From: JAFDZO01 sp044226845
GTDB taxonomy: Bacteria; Bacteroidota; Ignavibacteria; Tepidaquicellales; Tepidaquicellaceae
NCBI GenBank assembly: GCA_044226845.1
Contig: JBGAGG010000013.1
Location: forward strand, 1 to 64,000
Direction: 5' to 3'
DNA: 64,000 nucleotides
Shown here piece by piece: positions 54,488 to 62,960 of this stretch. Positions within the stretch are counted from its first letter, which is position 1, and every line of letters starts with the position of its first letter. Position numbers and translations under genes: made by a program. The notes beneath the pieces are model-generated. The model was not told where the DNA came from, searched no databases, and saw nothing but the letters and a program-made list of their open reading frames with translations.

Positions 54488-55681
54488 TTATTTCAGTACT
54501 CCGAGCTCTTTACCCACTTTAGTAAATGCGTTAATGCACTTATCAAGATGCTCGCGTGTATGCGCTGCTGATAGCTGTACTCTTATTCTTGCTTTTCCTT
54601 TTGCAACAACAGGGAAGAAAAATCCGATTACATAAATTCCTTCATCCATTAATTTGGCTGCCATATCCTGAGCCAGTTTTGCATCGTAAAGCATAATAGG
54701 TACTATCGGATGAACGCCCGGCTTTATATCGAATCCTGCTGCCGTCATCTTCTCTCTGAAATATTTTGTATTCTCTTCAAGTCTGTCTCTCAACTCAGTT
54801 GTTTCAGTAAGCAAATCCATAACTGCAATTGAGCCGCCGACAATTGAAGGGGCTAACGAGTTTGAGAATAAATATGGTCTGCTTCTTTGTCTGAGTAAAT
54901 CTATAATTTCTTTTCTTCCTGAAGTAAATCCGCCCATTGCGCCGCCTAATGCTTTGCCGAGTGTTCCTGTAATTATATCAACTCTTCCCATTACATCGCA
55001 ATGCTCAATTGAACCCCTGCCTGTCTTGCCGAGAAATCCTGAGCAGTGACATTCATCTACCATTACCATTGCCTCATACTTATCTGCTAAGTCACAGATG
55101 GATTTTAAGTCTGCTATGGTTCCGTCCATAGAAAACGCGCCGTCCGTACAGATGATAATCTGCTTAGCTCCTTTTGCTCTGGCATCTTTCAGATGCTCTT
55201 CAAGCTCCGCCATATCGTTGTGTTTATATCTGTATCTCATTGCCTTGCAGAGACGAACACCATCGATAATGCTGGCGTGGTTTAATTCATCTGAAATTAT
55301 CGCATCGGTTTCATTTATTAACGGCTCAAACACACCGCCGTTTGCATCGAAGCACGCTGCATACAAAATTGTATCTTCAGTGCCGAGGAACTTTGCAATT
55401 TTTTCTTCAAGTGTTTTATGGATTGTCTGCGTTCCGCAGATAAATCTGACGGATGACATTCCATAGCCCCATTCATCGAGAGTCATTTTCGCTGCATCGA
55501 TTACTTTAGGATGTGATGAAAGTCCCAGATAATTATTAGCGCAGAAGTTTATTACTTCTTTGCCGTTTGCTTTTATTTCCGCGCCCTGCGGGGTTTCGAT
55601 AATTCTTTCTTTTTTATATAGCCCTGCCTCTTCAATTGATTGAAGCTCTTTTTGAAGTATGTCCTTGTATTGTGAAAACAT
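54488..55681 (-). CDS. kbl: Glycine C-acetyltransferase (2-amino-3-ketobutyrate CoA ligase)
   Basis: 397 aa PLP enzyme of the alpha-oxoamine synthase family. Start FSQYKDILQKELQSIEEAGLYK, NYLGLSSHPKVIDA, SVRFICGTQTIHK, PLP Lys in GTLGKALGGAMGG. In the threonine pathway it splits 2-amino-3-ketobutyrate with CoA to glycine and acetyl-CoA. Threonine dehydrogenase is not next to it. Serine palmitoyltransferase shares the fold but the FICGTQTIHK motif favours Kbl. Confidence 0.92.
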   Translation of the reverse strand: MFSQYKDILQKELQSIEEAGLYKKERIIETPQGAEIKANGKEVINFCANNYLGLSSHPKVIDAAKMTLDEWGYGMSSVRFICGTQTIHKTLEEKIAKFLGTEDTILYAACFDANGGVFEPLINETDAIISDELNHASIIDGVRLCKAMRYRYKHNDMAELEEHLKDARAKGAKQIIICTDGAFSMDGTIADLKSICDLADKYEAMVMVDECHCSGFLGKTGRGSIEHCDVMGRVDIITGTLGKALGGAMGGFTSGRKEIIDLLRQRSRPYLFSNSLAPSIVGGSIAVMDLLTETTELRDRLEENTKYFREKMTAAGFDIKPGVHPIVPIMLYDAKLAQDMAAKLMDEGIYVIGFFFPVVAKGKARIRVQLSAAHTREHLDKCINAFTKVGKELGVLK

Positions 55682-55710
55682 TTCTAGGTTGGATTAAAGA
55701 TTATAAAATA

Positions 55711-55740
55711 ATAACTCCGGGCCTGAACCCGGAGTTGAAT
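55711..55740 (-). terminator. Terminator after the endonuclease I gene
   Basis: Stem AACTCCGGG (55713-55721) / CCCGGAGTT (55728-55736) with loop CCTGAA; on the minus strand the 3' arm leads into ATTATTTT. Confidence 0.8.
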
Positions 55741-55748
55741 AATAACAA

Positions 55749-57389
55749 CTATTTTATTAAAATTAATTTTTTTGTAGATGTGAAATCTGATGTTTCTAAT
55801 TTATAAAAATATGTACCGCTTGTTAATGATGAGCCATCGAAGTCATACTGATATGTTCCTGCCTGCAGTGTATTATTTACCAGTGAAGAAACTTCTCTTC
55901 CGTTCATATCAAAAACTTTTAATGTTACAAAGCTTCTGTAAGGAACTGCAAAATTTATTTTTGTAGTCGGGTTAAACGGATTTGGAAAATTTTGTGATAG
56001 CGCAAATCTATCAGGAATTTGAGTAGAGACAGTTGATATTCCTGAAAGATTGTTACTATATCCCGTTACGTTTACTGTTTTAACTGTATCACTGGAAGAA
56101 ATAGTAATTAATCCGGTGAATGTCTGATTGTTAGAATTCGGTCTGAACTTTACTCTCGCATATCCAAAAGAATTCTGTGCAATTGATGTTGGGAAACTTT
56201 CCACTGTGAAAACACCGTTAGAAGATGAAACATTGTTTATTGTTGCATTGCCTTCTCCTGAATTAAATATTGCGATGTAATAGCTTGATGTATCATTCCT
56301 TGCAAGTGTATCATAAACTGCATTAGACGGTGCTACTGATGTCTTAGGTCTAGGAATTGTTAATATGGTGCTATATGTGCTTTTTATTCTATCGATAAAT
56401 TCAGGATGGTCAATGAAAGGATTTCTTACATTGAGATACTGTTTTATTCTGTTATTTCTTGTCATTTCATTTGCATCAACTGTATCCAAAACTGTCCATT
56501 GTCTTAGAACGTTTTCCTGTTTGCCGCTCATGTATCCGCCCTGATTACCATATTTCACGGCAAAGTAAAATAATGAACGTGCTACATTACCTTTATGTTT
56601 ATCTCTTGGCTCAAAGCAAATTTGTCCTTCGAAATCTACACCCAGTTTTGAAACATTTTGCCATGTCGGAGTTCCGACCACAATGCCAAACTGATAATTT
56701 GCTCTTCTGTTATTTGCTTCATCGTCAGTGGGAAATAAATGGTTTACATCGCTGACCATTGGGTCATTGCTGTTGAAAAAACTTTGCGGCCACGTATGCT
56801 CGCAATTGAAGTTTACATTTCCTGCTCCTGCGCGGTTAGGTACGTAAGCTCTTCTTCCTGTATAAACGCATTCAAGTGTATCGTTATTACCGTAGTCGTC
56901 AATTGATTCATACATTCTGTCTCTGCCGACATTGTAGCCCAGAGTAATATAACCGGTTGTGGTAAAATTTTTCAAAGCCGTTTTAAGCGGTTCATCTATT
57001 AAACCCTGAGTAAAAGCATAAAGTACATCTGCATATTTACCGGTTGCAACTGTGTAATAAACAATTGAATTTTTGAGAACATTATTATCATAAATTATAA
57101 AATCTCTGTAAGTGATGTTCTGATTTGTTCTGAATATTACCCATTTCTGAACACTGTCATTTGGATTCACGGTGAATGAAGTACTTCTTAAGAAAAACAT
57201 ATTGTTTAATGTTCTTCCGTTGGTGATCTGCATTACTTTATTAGTCGGGTTCTTTACATAGAAGGAGGCGCTGTCGAGAGTCTTTGTTATCGATGTATCA
57301 AGATTGATTGTCTGAACAAAAGATTGCTGCGAAAATGCGAAGTCCGAAAGTAATAAAATAAGGGCTAAAGCCGTTAGTTTTAGTTTCAT
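55749..57389 (-). CDS. Secreted endonuclease I with type IX sorting domain
   Basis: 546 aa. Signal peptide (to AFSQ), beta-sandwich part (25-115), EndA/NucM-type endonuclease I domain (about 120-330: NVGRDRMYESIDDYG, FNCEHTWPQSFFN, DVNHLFPTDDEANNRRANYQFG) with the His-Asn metal-binding site, a lamin-like or Ig-like beta region (350-450), and a C-terminal type IX domain (FALSQNFPNPFNPTTKINF ... TKKLILIK). It cleaves external DNA or RNA, possibly for nutrition. Second T9SS substrate in the window. Confidence 0.92.
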   Translation of the reverse strand: MKLKLTALALILLLSDFAFSQQSFVQTINLDTSITKTLDSASFYVKNPTNKVMQITNGRTLNNMFFLRSTSFTVNPNDSVQKWVIFRTNQNITYRDFIIYDNNVLKNSIVYYTVATGKYADVLYAFTQGLIDEPLKTALKNFTTTGYITLGYNVGRDRMYESIDDYGNNDTLECVYTGRRAYVPNRAGAGNVNFNCEHTWPQSFFNSNDPMVSDVNHLFPTDDEANNRRANYQFGIVVGTPTWQNVSKLGVDFEGQICFEPRDKHKGNVARSLFYFAVKYGNQGGYMSGKQENVLRQWTVLDTVDANEMTRNNRIKQYLNVRNPFIDHPEFIDRIKSTYSTILTIPRPKTSVAPSNAVYDTLARNDTSSYYIAIFNSGEGNATINNVSSSNGVFTVESFPTSIAQNSFGYARVKFRPNSNNQTFTGLITISSSDTVKTVNVTGYSNNLSGISTVSTQIPDRFALSQNFPNPFNPTTKINFAVPYRSFVTLKVFDMNGREVSSLVNNTLQAGTYQYDFDGSSLTSGTYFYKLETSDFTSTKKLILIK

Positions 57390-57502
57390 TTAGTTTTTTT
57401 AGTTCGACCTTAAATTTAACCTTTTTTACTGAAACAAGTAATTAAGAAATAAAGTGCGGCATTAAATTTATTGAGTACTTTGTGGGGTAAAAATATATGA
57501 AA

Positions 57503-57775
57503 TTACAAACCTTTTGAAACGAAGTAATCACGGATTATTATTAACAGAATACCGTGCGTTATCAGAAAAATTGCCATAAATATGTGAAATGCAATGCCGT
57601 CTGATTTTGTTGGAAACCCTTCACCTAAAATCATAAAAGTAAGAATAATCGTCCATAATGCTATAAAATTGTAAGTTAGAAGGTGGCCTTTTCCTATCCA
57701 GATGTTTTCAGCAATAATTAATAAAAATAATATAACGTATAAGGCATAGAATCCTTTTCTTACTTTCTCCTTCAT
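57503..57775 (-). CDS. Small integral membrane protein of unknown function
   Basis: 90 aa from ATG 57775 (MKEKVRKGFYAL); an earlier ATG at 57805 adds ten residues. Three hydrophobic helices (YALYVILFLLIIAENIWIG, FIALWTIILTFMILG, FHIFMAIFLITHGILLIII). No family recognised. Divergent from ppk. Confidence 0.6.
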   Translation of the reverse strand: MKEKVRKGFYALYVILFLLIIAENIWIGKGHLLTYNFIALWTIILTFMILGEGFPTKSDGIAFHIFMAIFLITHGILLIIIRDYFVSKGL

Positions 57776-57962
57776 TGTCTGCAATTTATAAAATATTTTA
57801 AACACAAACGATTAACTTAATTCACCTTTAAAGTGAATTAAGGTTAATATTCAGAACTGATAAAGATTTTACATACAAACAATTAATTTTTTGAAGTTTA
57901 TGAGGCGTTTAACAAAGTTTTTGGTATAGAATTAAATTTATGTAAAAGTTAATTTACAGCTT

Positions 57963-60110
57963 ATGGAATTAATCGCAAAAAACTCGCTGAAAAAAGGTAC
58001 TCCCGATATGTTTTTTAATCGCGAGCTTAGCTGGATAGAATTTAATAAACGCGTGCTGGAAGAAGCGCAGGATGAAAACAACCCTTTGCTTGAGCGCGCC
58101 AAATTTCTTTCTATATTCAGCTCAAATCTTGACGAGTTTTTTATGATTCGCGTCTCCGGTGTTAAAAGACAGATACTAAGTGATATCAATGAGCTTTCTT
58201 CGGACGGAATTTCTCCGCATGAATTGATGGACCGGATATATCAAAAACTCAGTCCGCTTGTTGAAGAACAATACAGATTATTTAATAACGACATCTATCC
58301 AAAGCTTGCTGAAAACAATATAAGAATTTTTAAATACGATGAACTGACCGACGAAGAGAAAAAACGAATAGATAAATATTTTGAAGATGAAATTTTCCCT
58401 ATACTTACTCCGCTTGCAATAGATAATGTTCATCCGTTTCCGAATCTCATCAACAGAAGTATTGCGCTTGCAATATTACTTGATGACCCCGATACTGAAG
58501 CTATTGAAGAAAAACTTTCCGTAGTTCAGGTGCCTTCAAACATCGTTCCGAGATTCTATCAGATTGAAGGACGTGAAGAAAACAGTTTTATACTGCTTGA
58601 AGATATTATCCTCGCAAATATCGATAAGCTTTTCCCGGGCATGGCTACTGTCGGCGTGACTTCATTCAGAATTACACGTAATGCAGACCTTGAGCTTGAA
58701 GAAGAAGAAGCAGCGGATTTATTAACACTGATTGAAGAAGAAGTTAAAAAAAGACGATTAGGACTTTTAGTAAGATTAGAGATAGATAAAAACTGTCCCG
58801 ATAAACTAAAGAGCTTTTTAACAAGCGCGCTGAATGTAGAGAAGAATGAAATTTATGAGATTGCCGGTCCGTTAAATCTTGGTGATTTAATGGTACTTAC
58901 AAAAATTGAGAACAGAAAATTAAAATACGAACCTTTCACTCCGAGAATTTCATCATTCTTCAGGGAGGATGACGATGTATTCAAAAATATTTCACGTCAG
59001 GATATTTATCTGCATCATCCGTTCTATTCATTCTCATCTGTAAGTGAGTTTATTGCTCAGGCTGCAGTTGACCCGAAAGTTTATGCTATAAAGCTTACTC
59101 TTTACAGAACAAGCGGTGACTCTGCTATTATTAACTCACTCATAACTGCAGCAGAGAATGGCAAACAGGTAACTGCAGTAGTTGAATTAAAAGCCCGCTT
59201 CGATGAAGAAAACAATATTATCTGGGCCCGCGCTCTTGAAAATGCCGGAGTGCATGTTGTGTACGGATTGATCGGATTAAAAACTCACTGTAAAATTGCT
59301 CTTGTTGTCCGCAAGGAAGATGAAAAGATGAAACGTTATGTTCACCTCAGCACCGGAAATTATAACCAGACTACCTCAAAGCTTTATACAGATTTCGGTT
59401 TGTTCACAGCTAATGAAGATTTCGGAAAAGATGCGACACAGCTTTTTAATTATCTTACAGGATATTCAAAGAAACATTCATTCAAGGAATTAGTTGTTGC
59501 GCCTATAAATATGCGCAAAACAATTTTAGGTTTAATCGATAACGAAATACAAAAACATAAAGAACACAGCAACGGATACATACTTGCAAAGATGAATTCA
59601 CTTGTAGACGAAGAAGTGATTCTGAAACTATACGAAGCTTCTAATGCCGGAGTAAAAATTGAGCTCATGGTTCGAGGAATCTGCAGACTGAAGCCCGGTG
59701 TAAAAGGAATGAGCGAGAACATAAGCGTATACAGTTTAGTCGGAAGATTTTTAGAGCATAGCCGTGCATTTTATTTTAATAATAACGGTGAATCTAATTT
59801 ATATCTATCCAGCGCTGACTGGATGCCAAGAAATCTTGACAGAAGAATTGAAATTATGTTCCCTATAGAAGATGAAAGAGTGAAGGAAGATATTCTTGAA
59901 GCATTAAAATTATATTTAACCGACAATGTAAAATCCAGAATATTAAAAAGCGACGGCACTTATGAAAAGCTTTCATCCGGAAATAACAAAATTGATATAC
60001 AGGAGACGTTTGTAAGACGCGTGATCAAAAAACATACAACAGATTCTAAGAAAGATATTAAGAAAAAAATAAAAAAATTAGCCGTAAAACATCTAAGCAT
60101 CGTAAAATAA
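57963..60110 (+). CDS. ppk1: Polyphosphate kinase 1
   Basis: 715 aa. Start FFNRELSWIEFNKRVLEEA, catalytic His region GLKTHCKIALVVR, the HLSTGNYNQTTSKLYTDF motif and a C-terminal domain ending DRRIEIMFPI. It makes polyphosphate from ATP at the inner membrane. No exopolyphosphatase nearby. Confidence 0.97.
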   Translation: MELIAKNSLKKGTPDMFFNRELSWIEFNKRVLEEAQDENNPLLERAKFLSIFSSNLDEFFMIRVSGVKRQILSDINELSSDGISPHELMDRIYQKLSPLVEEQYRLFNNDIYPKLAENNIRIFKYDELTDEEKKRIDKYFEDEIFPILTPLAIDNVHPFPNLINRSIALAILLDDPDTEAIEEKLSVVQVPSNIVPRFYQIEGREENSFILLEDIILANIDKLFPGMATVGVTSFRITRNADLELEEEEAADLLTLIEEEVKKRRLGLLVRLEIDKNCPDKLKSFLTSALNVEKNEIYEIAGPLNLGDLMVLTKIENRKLKYEPFTPRISSFFREDDDVFKNISRQDIYLHHPFYSFSSVSEFIAQAAVDPKVYAIKLTLYRTSGDSAIINSLITAAENGKQVTAVVELKARFDEENNIIWARALENAGVHVVYGLIGLKTHCKIALVVRKEDEKMKRYVHLSTGNYNQTTSKLYTDFGLFTANEDFGKDATQLFNYLTGYSKKHSFKELVVAPINMRKTILGLIDNEIQKHKEHSNGYILAKMNSLVDEEVILKLYEASNAGVKIELMVRGICRLKPGVKGMSENISVYSLVGRFLEHSRAFYFNNNGESNLYLSSADWMPRNLDRRIEIMFPIEDERVKEDILEALKLYLTDNVKSRILKSDGTYEKLSSGNNKIDIQETFVRRVIKKHTTDSKKDIKKKIKKLAVKHLSIVK

Positions 60111-60126
60111 TTCTTGCCTAAAAGAT

Positions 60127-61568
60127 TTGCCAAAAAGAACAGACCTTAAAACAATTTTATTGATCGGAAGCGGACCGATTGTTATCGGTCAGGCATGCGA
60201 GTTCGATTACTCAGGCTCGCAGGCAGTCAAAGCATTAAAGGAAGAGGGTTACAGAGTTGTTCTCATAAACTCAAACCCTGCCACAATAATGACTGACCCC
60301 GAAATTGCCGATGCAACTTACATCGAGCCCATCACAACCGAGTACATCGAAGAAATAATCAAAAAAGAAAAACCCGAAGCTATACTTCCCACTATGGGAG
60401 GGCAGACTGCTCTAAATGCAGCAATGCAATTGCATGAGAAAGGCATCTTAAAAAAATATAACGTTGAACTGCTCGGCGCAAAAGTTGAGTCTATAAATAA
60501 AGCAGAGTCACGCGAAGAGTTCAGCGCAGCTATGAAAAAAATAGGACTGGAAGTTGCTGAGGGTATGTTCGTTCACAACATGGAAGAAGCACGGATTGCT
60601 ATGGAGAAAACCGGATTCCCTATTATCGTTCGTCCTTCATTTACACTCGGAGGAACCGGCGGCGGAATTGCTTACAACATCGATGAATATGAGACAATCG
60701 TAAATAAAGGCCTGACGGCTTCGCCGACAAATCAGATTTTAGTTGAAGAGTCTTTAATCGGCTGGAAAGAGTTCGAACTTGAAGTAATGCGCGATAAGAA
60801 TGATAACTTTGTTGTGATATGCTCGATAGAAAATTTTGACCCGATGGGCGTGCATACGGGAGATTCTATCACCGTTGCGCCTGCGCAGACACTTACCGAT
60901 AAACAGTATCAGAAGCTGAGAGATGCCGCAAAGAAAATTATTTCAGAGATAGGAGTAGAAACAGGAGGGTCTAATATTCAGTTTGCCGTTAATCCCGATA
61001 CAGGAAGAATAATTGTAATTGAAATGAATCCACGCGTATCGCGAAGCTCTGCGCTTGCATCAAAGGCAACGGGATTTCCGATCGCAAAAATTGCAGCTAA
61101 GCTTGCCGTGGGTTATACGCTTGATGAAATACCGAATGATATTACGAAGACAACTCCATCGTGCTTTGAGCCTGTGATAGATTACGTTGTGTTAAAAATT
61201 CCGCGATGGGATTTTGATAAATTCCGTTCTTCGAATCCCGATAACGACGTAATTTTAAAGAGGCATTCCAGAAGGCAATCCGCTCGCTTGAAACTGGCAG
61301 AGCAGGACTCGGCGCTGACGGAAAAGATAAATACTCCTATGAAGAGCTAACTTCATTAAAAAAAAGTGAAAGGGTTCTGCTCAAAGAAAAAATTCTCACC
61401 AAGCTGAAAACTCCCCGCAACGATAATATTTTTTATCTCCGCTACGCCCTTCTTTTAGGCGCATCGATAGATGAGCTTTACTCATCAACAAAAATAGATA
61501 AATGGTTTTTAAATCAGGTTAAGGATATTGTTGATTTGGAACAGGAACTGAGAAATTATAAATTATGA
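60127..61568 (+). pseudogene. carB: Truncated and frameshifted carbamoyl-phosphate synthase large subunit
   Basis: TTG start followed by the normal start (IGSGPIVIGQACEFDYSG) and first ATP-grasp domain (NSNPATIMTD, TMGGQTALNAA, EMNPRVSRSSALASKATGFP). At about 61235-61263 roughly 12 residues including the usual MKSVGEVMAIGRT are missing and the frame shifts; the annotated frame ends at 61350, but a different frame continues in family order (EAFQKAIRSLETGRAGLG, SIDELYSSTKIDKWFLNQ) to a stop at 61568. Normal CarB is about 1070 residues; the entire second half (second ATP-grasp and regulatory domain) is missing. carA is not adjacent. Either decay or assembly loss; the break lies at an AATTATGAATT-type repeat. 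Confidence 0.85.
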
Positions 61569-61602
61569 ATGTAGAATTTAGAATTACAAATAATAATTTT
61601 AA

Positions 61603-61651
61603 CAAAAAGACCTGACAGGATTGATCCGCCATGGCGGACTGTCAGGTCAAA
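61603..61651 (-). terminator. GACCTGACAG-family terminator with inner palindrome
   Basis: Stem GACCTGACAG (61609-61618) / CTGTCAGGTC (61639-61648) enclosing the perfect palindrome TCCGCCATGGCGGA (61625-61638); T run on the minus strand. It ends the minus-strand porin gene at 61682 and shares the stem and TTTTTGT tail with the terminator at 35650. Confidence 0.85.
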
Positions 61652-61681
61652 ATCTGATAACTTTCATCTAATAACTAATAA

Positions 61682-62779
61682 CTAAAACTGCACGCCCATC
61701 GTTACACTTCCATCTATCCTGTAATCTTTATTATCTGAAAATATTTTTAAGTCTCTTAAAGTTTTTAAATATCTTCCTTCAAGCCTTACATAAGCATTAG
61801 GCATTGGTCTGAATTCAAATGCTAGCGAAGGACCAAAGCACATAAGCCCTGTTCTTTCAGTCGGAGTTACTTCGTATATCGGTGATAGTATTCCGTCGAA
61901 GTCAGAGAAATATTCTGCTCTGTATGCAAGTGAAAATTTCGGGTCGTTGAACGTATATTTCAGAGTTGCAAATCCGCCTGCCATTGAACCGTAAGATTTT
62001 GGGTCATCAAGCTTTGAATTCTCCTGAAAGCAGAAATCGTTATTCACAATTAAATTCCAATGGTCGCCAAGCATAGCTTTGATAATAAAATTATTATAGT
62101 AGCGGAGCTTACCATTTCCTAAATCTGTTGATTCATTCCCTATTAAATTATTATAAGCGAAGGAAACATTTTTGTATGGCCACCATGTAAGCGAAACACC
62201 TGCCGATTTATTCTTATTGTTATCTCCCAGCACGCTGTAGCCGTTCACAACCCAGAATGCTCCGTTAAATCTTCTCGCAGAATAGGAAATAACTGCCCCT
62301 GCCTGCGGAAGCGGCTCGTACAATGAAACCATTGCATAGGAAGAAAATGTATTTTCTATTGAGCGCGGACTTTCATTCCCTATATGAGTGAAAAAATATC
62401 CTGCATCTATCCACACATTCTCCCATGGAGAGAACCCTACATTTGCCTCCGGCAAAAGTTTTTGATTGGACGGATACAATACATCTGCCATATCACCGTA
62501 CTGGATTGTAAGGTTACCTCTTACATTTCCTTTAGAATATCTTGCAGTAAGCATTGCAATATTCAGGCGGTATTCATCTCTTATCGGTGATACACCCGGG
62601 AAGCGCTCAATTGTATTTGAGTTATCATTATCATGACTGTAATAAGTATCTACATACCCCGTGATGGTAATGGGTGAAACAGGCAGCATTGAATTGATTA
62701 AACTTCTCAGTGAATCCTGAGAAAAGGCTGAAGATACTGAAGCAAAACAAAAAATTAGAACAAGTATAATTTTATTCAT
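61682..62779 (-). CDS. Outer-membrane beta-barrel protein next to amtB
   Basis: 365 aa from ATG 62779 (MNKIILVLIFCF), where the signal peptide (to SAFSQ) starts; ATG 62824 adds 15 residues that block it. The remainder has amphipathic beta strands with aromatic ends (TGYVDTYYSHDND, FSLAYRAEYFSDFDG) and ends with Phe (GVQF), the barrel insertion signal. It fits the BBP2-like porin group often placed beside ammonium transporters in Bacteroidota, so it may let ammonium through the outer membrane. Confidence 0.8.
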   Translation of the reverse strand: MNKIILVLIFCFASVSSAFSQDSLRSLINSMLPVSPITITGYVDTYYSHDNDNSNTIERFPGVSPIRDEYRLNIAMLTARYSKGNVRGNLTIQYGDMADVLYPSNQKLLPEANVGFSPWENVWIDAGYFFTHIGNESPRSIENTFSSYAMVSLYEPLPQAGAVISYSARRFNGAFWVVNGYSVLGDNNKNKSAGVSLTWWPYKNVSFAYNNLIGNESTDLGNGKLRYYNNFIIKAMLGDHWNLIVNNDFCFQENSKLDDPKSYGSMAGGFATLKYTFNDPKFSLAYRAEYFSDFDGILSPIYEVTPTERTGLMCFGPSLAFEFRPMPNAYVRLEGRYLKTLRDLKIFSDNKDYRIDGSVTMGVQF

Positions 62780-62917
62780 ATTGGGGTTTTGATTTTTTTT
62801 ATGAATCATCAAAGCAGTTATCATTTTATGTAATCAAAAATATTCAATGTGGAATAAACATCAAATAAAATATTTCTGCAAATCTATAAAGATTTTATAA
62901 AGAGGATTTTATGTAAA

Positions 62918-62952
62918 ACAAAACTGCCGGAGTTTCACCGGCAGATTTTTAA
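62918..62952 (-). terminator. Intrinsic terminator after amtB
   Basis: Stem CTGCCGG (62924-62930) / CCGGCAG (62938-62944), loop AGTTTCA, T-rich on both sides. Lies 17 bases past the amtB stop. Confidence 0.85.
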
Positions 62953-62960
62953 AAATTATA

